Assembly (NCBI GenBank): GCA_012514545.1
Contig: JAAZAC010000117.1
Span: 1 to 23,247, forward strand
DNA: 23,247 bases
Reading direction: 5' to 3'
DNA from: Actinomycetales bacterium
Lineage (GTDB): Bacteria > Actinomycetota > Actinomycetes > Actinomycetales > Cellulomonadaceae
Shown here: positions 1-7,949 of the stretch, piece after piece
Layout: every line of letters begins with the position of its first letter
Position numbering within the stretch: position 1 is the stretch's first letter
Position numbers and translations under genes: made by a program
Notes under the pieces: model-generated
Told to the model about the DNA's origin: nothing
Databases searched by the model: none
What the model saw: the letters and a program-made list of their open reading frames with translations, nothing else

Positions 1-714
1 ACCACGCTCACCGAGCTGAACATCACGATGATCGTGCTCTCGGTCATCCTCGTGGCGACGACCTCGCTCATCATCGGCTTCCAGCGCTCGAACGCCGAGA
101 ACATGTCGCGCCAGGAGCAGATCGACAGCGCCCGGTACGCCGCCGAGCGGATGTCGCGCAGCATCCGGGCGGCGGTCAAGCCGGCGCAGATCACGACGTC
201 CTGCACGGGTGCGACCTGCCAGGACATCGTCTTCATGCTCGGCGAGGACTACCACGTGAAGTTCTACGCCAACCTCGACAACGAGGGCGGGAAGACCGGG
301 CCGAGCCGGGTCGAGTACGTCATCGAGGACGGCAGCCTCAGGGAGATCGTCCAGGTCCCCGACTCGCCGACGCCGTCGGCCAGCGGGTTCCAGTACTGCG
401 ACTACAAGGCGGCCAGCGCGAGCCAGGCGTGCAAGGACCGGGTCGCCACGCGGCTGCTCGCGGAGGGGGTGCGCACCGACCTCGGCGTGCCCCTCTTCAC
501 GTACTGGACGCACGACGGCCACCGGCTCGACCCCGCGGCGTACGGCGGCACGCTCACGGGCGAGCAGATGCAGACGGTCGTGGCCGTCGAGGTGCACATC
601 AACGTCCAGGCGCCGAACGCGACGCGGGCGGCGCCCACGGAGTACGTCCAGCGGATCATGCTCCCGAACGTCCAGGCGATCATCCGCCAGGAAGAGGAGG
701 CGACGACCCCGTGA
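1..714 (+). CDS. Type IV prepilin-like protein, PilW/GspJ type (5' end cut by window)
   Basis: The frame is open from base 1, which encodes TTLTEL and then a long hydrophobic helix. This fits the mature N-terminus of a class III prepilin: threonine-leucine at +2/+3 and the conserved glutamate at +5. The leader peptide and the glycine before the cleavage site would therefore lie just outside the window. An internal ATG at base 28 lies inside the helix and is not a credible start. After the helix, residues near 40-55 (DSARYAAERMSRSIRAAV) resemble the amphipathic helix of PilW/PulJ-type minor pilins. A mostly beta C-terminal domain with four cysteines follows. 237 residues are visible. The product is expected to be cleaved by the PilD encoded two genes downstream and inserted in the membrane as a minor pilin. 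The stop overlaps the next start (GTGA), so the two are probably translationally coupled. Family is fairly sure; the exact subfamily is not. Confidence 0.8.
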   Translation, partial: TTLTELNITMIVLSVILVATTSLIIGFQRSNAENMSRQEQIDSARYAAERMSRSIRAAVKPAQITTSCTGATCQDIVFMLGEDYHVKFYANLDNEGGKTGPSRVEYVIEDGSLREIVQVPDSPTPSASGFQYCDYKAASASQACKDRVATRLLAEGVRTDLGVPLFTYWTHDGHRLDPAAYGGTLTGEQMQTVVAVEVHINVQAPNATRAAPTEYVQRIMLPNVQAIIRQEEEATTP

Positions 715-2612
715 GCCACATCGGTAGGGGAGTGCTCCTTCGGTTCCGCGCGCCGGCGCGCCGCGACGACGACGGCGCCGCCCTGGTGCTCGTCGTCGGC
801 TCGATGCTCGTCCTCGCGATGCTGGCGCTCACGGCGCTCGCGTACGCCATCGGGAGCCAGCGCTTCGCGCGGTACACGCAGGACTACACGTCCGGCATGG
901 CCGCCGCGCAGTCCGGCATCGAGCACTACATCAGCCAGCTCAACCGCAACGACAGGTACTCGGACGAGATCGACTGCAGCAACCCCGCCCTCAAGGGCCC
1001 GATGCCGCCCTCGACCAACTCGTGCGGCTACACGATGTCGACCGAGCCCGGCTGGGCGCCCGTCGACCCGGCGAACACCGCGCCCGAGGCACCGCACTTC
1101 CATTACTCCGTGGACGCGTCGCGCAGCCGCTCGGAGGGCACCATCGTGCTCACGGTGACGGGGCGCGTGAACGGCGAGTACCGCACCGTCGAGGCCGTCG
1201 TCGGCAAGGGCGGCTCCACGGACTTCGTCTACTACACGGACTTCGAGTCGGCGGACCCGGCGAACGTCGAGGCGTACCCGAACGGCCCGTCCGACGACCG
1301 GTGCGGCCGCGGCGGCTACGAGAACGCGCAGTACTGGTGGGAGGGCCGGCGGAGCGCGAGCTGCCAGGAGATCACGTTCATCTCCGCCGACGTGCTCGAC
1401 GGCGGCGTCTTCACGAACGACTCCGCGCTGAGCAGCGGCGCGCACTTCCAGGGCGGCTTCTTCACGGCCAACCCCAACTGCAAGAACGCGACGTCCAACC
1501 AGACCACGTGGCGTCAGTGCCTGCGGCAGGACGGCAAGAACAGCACCGCGAACTTCCACAACATCCGGCCGGCGTACTCCGACCCGCTCTACCTCGACGA
1601 CACCTCGGCCGCATTCAAGGACCACCCGGGCTGCCACTACTTCGGCTCCACGCGCATCGTCTTCAACGCCAACGGCACGATGACGGTCTGGAACAAGACG
1701 AGCGTCAACGGGAACCGGGCGCCCGTGGCCGAGGCGGCCACCGGCCTGCCGACCCCGCAGTGCGGGACCCTCGAACAGCTCGACTCGAACGCCGGGGCGA
1801 CGGTGCCGGTGCCGAACGAGATGGTCATCTACGTGGCCAACTCGAACACCTCGGACCGGCAGTGCAACTCCGGTGAGCTGGGCGGGCCGTCCGGGCGCAC
1901 GCTGCCGCTCGGCACGTACGACTGGACCCGGCACACGGGCTCGAGCCCGTCGAGCACCTCGTACTCGTACGACTCGACGATGCGCAACGAGACCAAGCGG
2001 TGCGGCCGCGGCAACCTCTACGTCGAGGGCACGCTGAACGGCCGCGTCACGCTGGCGTCCGAGCAGTCGATCATCCTCGTCGGCGACCTCGTCCTCGAGG
2101 GCGGGCGCTTCGGGAACGACATGGTCGGCCTCGTCGCGACCGACACGGTCGAGGTCTTCCACCCGGTGCTGCAGGACTGGGCGTGGGTGCGCCGGAACAG
2201 CAACTGCGGGACCTCCGGCTCGACGTCCTACCGCTGGTGCCCGTCCGGGAACGAGTACGAGGTGAGCGGCTGGCCGCGGCGGTACCTCGACCCGACCACG
2301 GGCGGCTACTACCCGACGAAGGGCATCCAGATCGCCGGCTCGATCCAGACGCTCCAGCACTCCTTCTACGTGCAGCGGTACAAGTTCGGCGCGCACCAGG
2401 GGACGCTGTACGTGTACGGCTCGATCGCCCAGCGGTGGCGGGGCATCGTCGGCCAGAACGGCTCCGACGGCAGCCACGGCTACGACAAGCTGTACCAGTA
2501 CGACCGCCGGCTCATCACGTCCGCGCCGCCGTACTTCCCCCGCTGGATCAACGCGCAGTGGTCGCTGCGGTACAGCGGCGAGATCGCGACGCCCCCCGAG
2601 CTGCGGACGTGA
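711..2612 (+). CDS. Large PilX-like minor pilin with cysteine-rich C-terminal domain
   Basis: GTG at 711 overlaps the previous stop by 4 bases and has a GAGGAGG ribosome site about 10 bases upstream. The 633-residue product has a short basic/acidic head, a glycine at residue 22 followed by AALVLVVG and one hydrophobic helix (about 23-47). This is the PilX N-terminal pattern, in which the usual +5 glutamate is absent (leucine here). The helix leads into a ~580-residue extracellular part with 12 cysteines, many aromatic residues, asparagine and serine. Around residues 430-475 short alternating hydrophobic stretches rich in glycine (GNLYVEGTLNG, SIILVGDLVLEGG) look like rungs of a beta-helix; that fold is inference. 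Minor pilins lacking Glu5 (PilX, GspK) sit at or near the fibre tip, so a tip or adhesion role is plausible. The large exposed domain is unusual for a pilin. The next gene, prepilin peptidase, overlaps by 4 bases. Confidence 0.75.
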   Translation: MSHIGRGVLLRFRAPARRDDDGAALVLVVGSMLVLAMLALTALAYAIGSQRFARYTQDYTSGMAAAQSGIEHYISQLNRNDRYSDEIDCSNPALKGPMPPSTNSCGYTMSTEPGWAPVDPANTAPEAPHFHYSVDASRSRSEGTIVLTVTGRVNGEYRTVEAVVGKGGSTDFVYYTDFESADPANVEAYPNGPSDDRCGRGGYENAQYWWEGRRSASCQEITFISADVLDGGVFTNDSALSSGAHFQGGFFTANPNCKNATSNQTTWRQCLRQDGKNSTANFHNIRPAYSDPLYLDDTSAAFKDHPGCHYFGSTRIVFNANGTMTVWNKTSVNGNRAPVAEAATGLPTPQCGTLEQLDSNAGATVPVPNEMVIYVANSNTSDRQCNSGELGGPSGRTLPLGTYDWTRHTGSSPSSTSYSYDSTMRNETKRCGRGNLYVEGTLNGRVTLASEQSIILVGDLVLEGGRFGNDMVGLVATDTVEVFHPVLQDWAWVRRNSNCGTSGSTSYRWCPSGNEYEVSGWPRRYLDPTTGGYYPTKGIQIAGSIQTLQHSFYVQRYKFGAHQGTLYVYGSIAQRWRGIVGQNGSDGSHGYDKLYQYDRRLITSAPPYFPRWINAQWSLRYSGEIATPPELRT

Positions 2613-3394
2613 CGCTCGCGCTCGTGGCGTCCGGCGTGCTCGGTCTGGTCGTCGGGTCGTTCCTCAACGTCGTCGTCCACCGGGTGCCCGCGGGCGCCTC
2701 GGTGGTGCGCCCGCCGAGCGCGTGTCCCCGGTGCGGGCACCGGATCCGCGCGCGGGACAACGTGCCCGTCGTGTCCTGGCTGGTGCTGCGCGGGCGGTGC
2801 CGCGACTGCGGCGCGCCGATCTCGGCGCGCTACCCGGTGGTGGAGCTCGCCTGCGGCCTGCTGTTCGTGGGCGTCGCCTGGCGGTTCCTCGCCGACGACG
2901 CCCCGTGGGCCCTGCCCGCGTACGCCTACCTCGCGGCGCTCGGGCTCGCCCTCGCGGTCATCGACCTGGACACCTCGCGCCTGCCGAACCGGCTCGTCCT
3001 GCCGGCGTACGGCGTGCTCCCGGCGCTGCTCGCGGTCGCGAGCTGGGGCGCCGGCGACTGGGGCGCCCTGCTGCGGGCCGCGATCGGCGGCGTCGGGCTC
3101 TACGGGCTGTACCTCCTCCTGCACCTCGCGTACCCGCGGGGGATGGGGTTCGGGGACGTCAAGCTCGCGGGCGTCCTCGGGGCGGGGCTCGCCTGGGTGG
3201 GCTGGGGCGCTTTCGCCGTCGGCGCGTTCGCCGCGTTCCTCCTCGGCGGGCTCGTCTCCGTCGCGCTCATGCTCGCCGGCCGGGCAGGCATGAAGTCGCG
3301 CATCCCGTTCGGCCCCTGGATGGTCCTGGGCGCGTTCCTCGGCGTGGCCGTGGGTGAGCCCCTCTGGGCGGCCTACCTCGGCGTCTTCGCCTAA
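2609..3394 (+). CDS. pilD: Prepilin peptidase / N-methyltransferase (A24 family)
   Basis: This polytopic membrane aspartic protease removes prepilin leader peptides and methylates the new N-terminus. The 261-residue product starts at GTG 2609, overlapping the upstream stop (GTGA), with no strong ribosome site of its own, so coupling is likely. The N-terminal domain has the GSFLNVVVHR motif (16-25) and two CxxC pairs, C39/C42 and C64/C67, which bind zinc in many PilD proteins. The catalytic aspartates are D119 in the AVIDLD segment and D183 in GMGFGDVKLAG (GxGD motif), 64 residues apart as usual in the family. About seven membrane helices follow the cytoplasmic loop. Length and all key residues are complete, so it should be active. 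Its substrates presumably include the two pilin-like proteins just upstream. Confidence 0.95.
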   Translation: MTLALVASGVLGLVVGSFLNVVVHRVPAGASVVRPPSACPRCGHRIRARDNVPVVSWLVLRGRCRDCGAPISARYPVVELACGLLFVGVAWRFLADDAPWALPAYAYLAALGLALAVIDLDTSRLPNRLVLPAYGVLPALLAVASWGAGDWGALLRAAIGGVGLYGLYLLLHLAYPRGMGFGDVKLAGVLGAGLAWVGWGAFAVGAFAAFLLGGLVSVALMLAGRAGMKSRIPFGPWMVLGAFLGVAVGEPLWAAYLGVFA

Positions 3395-3436
3395 CCGCTC
3401 TCGCCCCGATCCCGTCGCATCCGGTGGCGGGCGGGG

Positions 3437-3465
3437 CTCAAGGGCGGGGCGCGGACTCCCGATAG
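3437..3465 (+). promoter_or_regulatory. Sigma-28-like promoter element before pilM
   Basis: CTCA (3437-3440) and CCGATAG (3459-3465) are separated by 18 bases in the only sizeable gap of the pilus locus. CCGATAG is close to the -10 of FliA/WhiG promoters (GCCGATAA). The -35 is only a partial match to TAAA: CAAG stands at the canonical distance. A transcript from here would have a leader of roughly 30 bases before pilM, with room for its ribosome site. The same element with the same spacing occurs at 14063-14091 on the minus strand. Confidence 0.5.
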
Positions 3466-3503
3466 CAGAAGCGGAAACAACACTGCGGGCGAAGGAGCGG
3501 TGG

Positions 3504-4547
3504 GTGGCCAACTCAGTCATCGGCCTCGACATCGGCACCACGCGTGTCCGGGCCGTCGAGGTCCAGCGGGGGCGTGGTGCCCCCACGGTGCAGCGCTACG
3601 GCGAGGTGCCGCTCCCGCTCGGCGCGGTCCGGGACGGCGAGGTCGTCGCGCCGGAGGTCGTGGTCCCGGCCCTGAAGCAGCTGTGGAGCCAGGGCAAGTT
3701 CAGCCAGCGCGAGGTCGTCATCGGCGTCGGCAACCAGCGCGTGATGGTGCGCAACCTCTCGCTGCCGTGGATGCCGATGGCCCACCTGCGCGCGTCGCTG
3801 CCCTTCCAGGTGCAGGACATCCTCCCCGTGCCGGTGGAGGACGCCCTCCTCGACTACTACCCGACGGAGGAGTCGAACGGCCCCGACGGGCGCCAGGTGC
3901 ACGGCCTGCTCGTGGCGGCGACGCGTGACACGGTGCAGGCGAACCTCGCCGCGGCCGAGAGCGCGGGGCTGCGGCCGACGGTCGTCGACCTCAACGCGTT
4001 CGCCCTCTTCCGGGCGCACCTCGTCAGCGGCATCGCGGACCGGGTGGTCGCGCTCATCGACATCGGGGCCGCGAGCACCAACGTCATCGTGGCCGCGCAC
4101 GGCGTGCCGCGGCTGGTCCGCACCCTGCCGACGGGCGGCCAGTACGTCTCGGACGCGGTGGCCGCCGCCATGAACGTCGCGGTCGTCGAGGCGGACGACA
4201 TCAAGCGTCAGGTCGGCGTCGGGTTCGCCGTGCCGCGCGAGCTCGAGGCGGCCGCGGACGTCATCAACCACGTCAGCCAGAGCATGGTCGAGTCCATCCG
4301 CAACACGCTGGTGTACTACGCCAGCAACCACCCCGGGGAGCCGATCGAGATGGCCATCCTCACCGGCGGCGGGGCCTACCTCAACGGCCTCGGCCAGTAC
4401 ATCTCGAGCGCGACGCGGCTGCCGGTCGCCATGGCCGACCTCGTCGCCTCGGTCTCCGTGGCGCGGAGCGCCCCGCTCGGTAGGTTCCCGGGCGTCGAGT
4501 CGGCGATCGCCGTCCCGCTCGGCCTCGCGATGGCGGTGGCGGCATGA
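3504..4547 (+). CDS. pilM: Type IV pilus assembly protein PilM (actin-like ATP-binding protein)
   Basis: PilM is a cytoplasmic actin/FtsA-fold protein that binds ATP and the N-terminal tail of PilN at the inner face of the pilus machine. I chose GTG 3504 (VANSVIGLDIG) because AGGAG at 3493-3497 is well spaced and it places the family start just before the phosphate-1 loop. The 347-residue product shows phosphate-1 IGLDIGTT (about residues 6-13), phosphate-2 ALIDIGAAST (about 183-192) and the adenosine loop ILTGGGAYLNG (about 285-295), which are the three actin-ATPase signatures. Residues LPFQVQDILPVPVEDALLDY resemble PilM family sequence. The gap to pilD is 109 bases and contains a promoter-like element, so pilMNO may form a separate transcription unit. 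The stop overlaps pilN (ATGA). Confidence 0.95.
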   Translation: MANSVIGLDIGTTRVRAVEVQRGRGAPTVQRYGEVPLPLGAVRDGEVVAPEVVVPALKQLWSQGKFSQREVVIGVGNQRVMVRNLSLPWMPMAHLRASLPFQVQDILPVPVEDALLDYYPTEESNGPDGRQVHGLLVAATRDTVQANLAAAESAGLRPTVVDLNAFALFRAHLVSGIADRVVALIDIGAASTNVIVAAHGVPRLVRTLPTGGQYVSDAVAAAMNVAVVEADDIKRQVGVGFAVPRELEAAADVINHVSQSMVESIRNTLVYYASNHPGEPIEMAILTGGGAYLNGLGQYISSATRLPVAMADLVASVSVARSAPLGRFPGVESAIAVPLGLAMAVAA

Positions 4548-5296
4548 GCGTCAAGACGGCGCCCCCGAGCGACAGCGCCACGAGCGGGCGGGCCGACCTG
4601 GCGCGGCTCGGCGCCCCGCCGCTGCCGCAGGTCAACCTGCTCCCGCCCGAGGTCCGGGCGAGTCGGCAGCTCGGCCGCACGAAGGCCTGGCTCGGCGTGG
4701 GGATCCTCCTCGTCGTCCTGCTCATCGGCGGCGGCTACGTGCTCGCCGCGCTGGCGCGGGCCGACGCCGCGGCGGACCTCGCCGACGCGGAGGCCGAGTC
4801 GCAGCGGCTCCTCAGCGAGCAGGCGCAGTACGCCGAGGTGCCGCGGATCAGGGCCGAGATCGGTCGGGCCGAGCAGGCCCGCCTCATGGCCACCTCGACC
4901 GAGGTGTTCTGGACCGACTACGTGCGCGCGATCCAGGCCGTGCTGCCGGCGGACGTGCGCATCACCGAGCTCGTGACCGAGATGCCGGAGCCCGGGACGG
5001 AGGGCATGCCCTCCGGGAGCCCGCTGGACATGGCCAACATCGGCACCGTCTCGTTCATGGCCGAGTCGCAGACGCTCCCCGACATGGCGGCGTGGATGGA
5101 CGGCCTCGACTCGATCCCCGGCTTCGGCAGCGCGACCTACTCCACGGCGACCCTCATCGACCGCGACGGGCTCGTCGTGTACGAGATCGCTGTCGAGGTC
5201 CGGGTGGACGAGCGGGTGTTCGCCGGGCGGTTCCTCGAGGCGCCCGACGAGGCCGGCGACGGCCAGTCCGACGAGAACGAGGCGGGGGACGAGTGA
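4544..5296 (+). CDS. pilN: Type IV pilus inner-membrane assembly protein PilN
   Basis: A 250-residue bitopic protein. The cytoplasmic tail carries PQVNLLPPEV (residues 28-37), the INLLP-type motif that in PilN docks into a groove on PilM. One transmembrane helix spans about 48-70, followed by an alanine- and glutamate-rich coiled coil (about 71-115). An extracytoplasmic ferredoxin-like domain with the typical FWTDYVRAIQAVLPADV opening comes next, and then an acidic tail. PilN pairs with PilO to make the alignment platform between the PilM ring and the fibre. The ATG overlaps the pilM stop by 4 bases and the stop shares one base with pilO, so the three are one translational unit. Identification rests on motif, topology and order. 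Confidence 0.92.
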   Translation: MSVKTAPPSDSATSGRADLARLGAPPLPQVNLLPPEVRASRQLGRTKAWLGVGILLVVLLIGGGYVLAALARADAAADLADAEAESQRLLSEQAQYAEVPRIRAEIGRAEQARLMATSTEVFWTDYVRAIQAVLPADVRITELVTEMPEPGTEGMPSGSPLDMANIGTVSFMAESQTLPDMAAWMDGLDSIPGFGSATYSTATLIDRDGLVVYEIAVEVRVDERVFAGRFLEAPDEAGDGQSDENEAGDE

Positions 5297-6090
5297 TGGG
5301 ACGGTCGAAGACTGCCGCATGGGTGGCCGGCACCCTCGTGCTCGCCCTCGTCCTGGTCGCGGGCGCGTGGTTCCTCCTCATCCAGCCCCTCATGACCGAG
5401 ACGACGGAGATGCAGGACCAGGCCGAGGCCGAGTGGCTGCGGGTCGACCAGCTCGAGATCACCCTCGCCGGGCTGAAGCGGGACTTCGAGAACATCGACG
5501 AGCTCCGCGAGGAGCTCGCCGGCCTCGAGGCGCAGCTGCCGGGCTCGATCGAGATCACCGACGTCGTGCGCCAGCTCAACGCCCAGGCGACCGAGGCGGG
5601 CATCATCATCACCGGCTCGGCCACGTCGACGGCCGTCGACGTGACCCCGGCCGAGGAGGCGCCCGCCGCGCCGCCCGCCGACGGCGAGACCACCGACGAG
5701 GGCGGGGACACGTCGGACGACGGCGCGATCGCCGACTCCGCCGGTGGCGCCGCAGCGCCGCCGCCGACGACGACGGCGTACCTCTACGCCGTGCCGATCG
5801 AGCTCACCACCCTGGGCTCCTACGAGGGCACCCTGGCGTTCCTGGAGCGCCTCCAGGAGAGCGAGCGGATCGTCGTCGTCGGCAAGGTGCAGATGACCGC
5901 GCTCGACCCGGCCCCGGCCGAGGGCGGGCGTCCCGCGGTCCTCGCCGGATTCGTCGAGTCCCGGCTGACCACGTGGGTGTTCGTGCTGCTCTCGCCGGAC
6001 GGCGGCGTCGAGGTCGTGGAGCCCCCGGAGGGCGATGACACCCCGCAGCTGCCGGCCCCGTCGGGCGAGAAGAACCCGTTCCTGCCGTAG
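5296..6090 (+). CDS. pilO: Type IV pilus inner-membrane assembly protein PilO
   Basis: A 264-residue bitopic protein that starts at ATG 5296 within TGATG, sharing one base with the pilN stop. It has a transmembrane helix at about 8-29, a coiled coil at about 33-80 and the PilO-type segment SIEITDVVRQLNAQATEAGI (84-103). The matching half of the fold is YAVPIELTTLGSYEGTLAFL (164-183) and RIVVVGKVQMTAL (191-203). Between the two halves lies a long acidic, alanine/proline/threonine-rich insert (about 117-160) that is probably disordered. The C-terminus ends in a proline-rich PFLP tail. It is expected to dimerise with PilN. There is no pilP or pilQ afterwards: a hairpin terminator follows directly, consistent with a cell without an outer membrane. 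Confidence 0.9.
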   Translation: MGRSKTAAWVAGTLVLALVLVAGAWFLLIQPLMTETTEMQDQAEAEWLRVDQLEITLAGLKRDFENIDELREELAGLEAQLPGSIEITDVVRQLNAQATEAGIIITGSATSTAVDVTPAEEAPAAPPADGETTDEGGDTSDDGAIADSAGGAAAPPPTTTAYLYAVPIELTTLGSYEGTLAFLERLQESERIVVVGKVQMTALDPAPAEGGRPAVLAGFVESRLTTWVFVLLSPDGGVEVVEPPEGDDTPQLPAPSGEKNPFLP

Positions 6091-6121
6091 CGGCCTGAGG
6101 GCGTCCGCAAGGCCCGTGCTC

Positions 6122-6156
6122 CCCGGCCCCCGTCCGTCGCCCGGACGGGGGCCGGG
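6122..6156 (+). terminator. Strong hairpin terminator after pilO
   Basis: A perfect 15-bp inverted repeat (arms 6122-6136 and 6142-6156, CCCGGCCCCCGTCCG and its complement) encloses a 5-base loop. It sits 31 bases after the pilO stop and 30 bases before aroC. No T-tract follows, as is common for actinobacterial terminators. It separates the pilus operon from the aro operon. Confidence 0.8.
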
Positions 6157-6186
6157 TGACGTGCGCCCCCGTGGAAGGATGGCGTC

Positions 6187-7407
6187 ATGCTGCGCTGGCT
6201 GACCGCGGGGGAGTCGCACGGTCCGGCGCTCGTCGGCGTCCTCGAGGGGCTGCCCGCCGGCGTGCGGGTCACGACCGCCGACGTCGCGGCCGCGCTCGCC
6301 CGGCGCCGCCTCGGCTACGGCCGCGGCGCGCGCATGACCTTCGAGCAGGACAAGGTGCGGATCCTCGGCGGCGTCCGCCACGGGCTCACGCAGGGCGGCC
6401 CGGTCGCCGTCGAGATCGCCAACTCGGAGTGGCCGAAGTGGGAGGACGTGATGTCCGCCGACCCGGTGCCCGCCGAGGCGCTCCTCGTCGACGCGGGCAC
6501 GGGCGACCCCCGCGAGGTCGCGCGCAACCGCCCGCTCACCCGGCCGCGCCCGGGCCACGCCGACCTCGTCGGCATGCGCAAGTACGGCTTCACCGACGCG
6601 CGCCCGGTGCTCGAGCGCGCCTCGGCACGGGAGACCGCCGCGCGCGTGGCGCTCGGCCGGTTCGGCGCGGCGTTCCTCGAGCAGGCCGCGGGCGTGCGGC
6701 TCGTCTCCCACGTCGTCGCCATCGGGCCGGTCGCCGTGCCCGACGACGCGGTCCTCCCGACGCCGGACGACGTCGCCGCCCTGGACGACGACCCCGTGCG
6801 GTGCTTCCACGCGGAGAGCTCCGCCGCGATGGTCGCGGAGATCGACGAGTGCCACAAGGCCGGCGACACCCTCGGCGGCGTCGTCGAGGTCCTCGCGTAC
6901 GGCGTGCCCACGGGCCTCGGCAGCTACGTGCACTGGGACCGGCGCCTGGACGCCCGCCTCGGCGCCGCGATCCTGGGCATCCAGGCCGTCAAGGGCGTGG
7001 AGGTCGGCGACGGGTTCCGCACCGCCGCCCGGCGCGGCTCGGAGGCGCACGACGAGATCGAGCGCGACCCGGCGTCGGGCCACATCCGGCGGCGCACGAA
7101 CCGCGCCGGCGGGCTCGAGGGCGGCGTGACCAACGGCGAGGTGCTCCGCGTCCGGGCGGCGATGAAGCCCATCTCCACGGTGCCGCGCGCGCTCGCCACC
7201 GTCGACGTCGCGACGGGGGAGCCCGCGCGCGCGATCCACCAGCGCTCGGACGTCTGCGCGGTCCCGCCGGCCGCCGTCGTCGCCGAGGCGATGGTGGCGC
7301 TCGTGCTGGCGGACGCGGTGCTGGAGAAGTTCGGGGGCGACTCCGTGGCGGAGGTCGCCCGCAACCTCGAGGCGTACCTCGAGGCGGTCCCGCCGCTGCA
7401 GCGGTGA
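6187..7407 (+). CDS. aroC: Chorismate synthase
   Basis: Catalyses the last step of the shikimate pathway, converting 5-enolpyruvylshikimate-3-phosphate to chorismate with reduced FMN. The 406-residue protein has the N-terminal AGESHGPALVGVLEGLPAG signature and RRRLGYGRGARM, in which RLGYGRG is typical of actinobacteria. It continues with RPGHADLVGMRKY, GSYVHWDRRLDARL, GIQAVKGVEVGDGF, RTNRAGGLEGGVTNGE and KPISTVPRAL. Length is usual for the family and all signature blocks are present. The ATG at 6187 follows GGAAGGA. The same AAGGAT, six bases before ATG, could also be a weak -10 of a leaderless transcript. It is first of four aro genes; aroK overlaps its stop (GTGA). Confidence 0.97.
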   Translation: MLRWLTAGESHGPALVGVLEGLPAGVRVTTADVAAALARRRLGYGRGARMTFEQDKVRILGGVRHGLTQGGPVAVEIANSEWPKWEDVMSADPVPAEALLVDAGTGDPREVARNRPLTRPRPGHADLVGMRKYGFTDARPVLERASARETAARVALGRFGAAFLEQAAGVRLVSHVVAIGPVAVPDDAVLPTPDDVAALDDDPVRCFHAESSAAMVAEIDECHKAGDTLGGVVEVLAYGVPTGLGSYVHWDRRLDARLGAAILGIQAVKGVEVGDGFRTAARRGSEAHDEIERDPASGHIRRRTNRAGGLEGGVTNGEVLRVRAAMKPISTVPRALATVDVATGEPARAIHQRSDVCAVPPAAVVAEAMVALVLADAVLEKFGGDSVAEVARNLEAYLEAVPPLQR

Positions 7408-7949
7408 GCGCGGCCGTGGTGCGTCCGCGCGTCGTCCTCGTCGGCCCGCCCGGGGCGGGCAAGTCCAGCGTGGCGCGCGAGCTCGGCCGGCTCCTCGGCG
7501 CGGCCGTGCGGGACACGGACGCCGACGTCGAGGCCGCCGCGGGCCGGGCGATCGCCGACATCTTCGTCGAGGACGGCGAGCCGGCCTTCCGGGAGCTCGA
7601 GCGCGCGGCGGTGCTGTCCGCCCTCGCCGAGCACGACGGCGTCCTGGCGCTCGGCGGGGGCGCGGTGCTCGACCCGGACGCACGGGCGGCGCTCGACGCG
7701 TACCGCGCGGCCGGCGGCGTCGTGGTGTTCCTCGACGTCTCGCTGCAGGCCGCCGCGCCGCGCGTCGGGCTCAACAGGTCGCGGCCGCTCCTGCTGGGCA
7801 ACCCGCGCGCGCAGTGGAAGGCGCTCATGGAGGCGCGACGCCCGGTCTACGAGGCCGTGAGCACGCACACCGTGCTCACGGACGACCTCACGCCGGCCCA
7901 GGTGGCCGACGTCGTCGCGGCCGCGCTGGGGGAGGGGACGGATGGCTGA
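7404..7949 (+). CDS. aroK: Shikimate kinase
   Basis: Phosphorylates shikimate at the 3-OH with ATP. GTG at 7404 overlaps the aroC stop by 4 bases, giving 181 residues, a usual length. GTG codons a few triplets in are possible alternatives and would change only a short tail. Visible motifs are Walker A GPPGAGKSS (14-22), the shikimate-contacting RDTDADVE stretch, FRELE, the LALGGGAVLD loop and the lid with RSRPLLLG. These match the P-loop fold of bacterial AroK. The 3' end overlaps aroB by 8 bases, so translation of the two is coupled. Confidence 0.96.
   Translation: MSAAVVRPRVVLVGPPGAGKSSVARELGRLLGAAVRDTDADVEAAAGRAIADIFVEDGEPAFRELERAAVLSALAEHDGVLALGGGAVLDPDARAALDAYRAAGGVVVFLDVSLQAAAPRVGLNRSRPLLLGNPRAQWKALMEARRPVYEAVSTHTVLTDDLTPAQVADVVAAALGEGTDG

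Noticed and set aside
402..2477. 691-codon open frame on the minus strand opposite the pilin genes
   Set aside because: Its protein is dominated by Arg, Ala, Gly, Val and Asp with no recognisable domain, and the plus-strand frames carry clear pilin signals. It is a shadow frame typical of GC-rich DNA.
6156..7403. Long upstream extension of the aroK frame through aroC
   Set aside because: It is a shadow of aroC. The shikimate kinase homology starts just after GTG 7404.
5137..7683. 848-codon open frame on the minus strand across pilO, aroC and aroK
   Set aside because: It is antisense to three well-supported genes and has shadow-like Arg/Ala composition. It also crosses the terminator hairpin.
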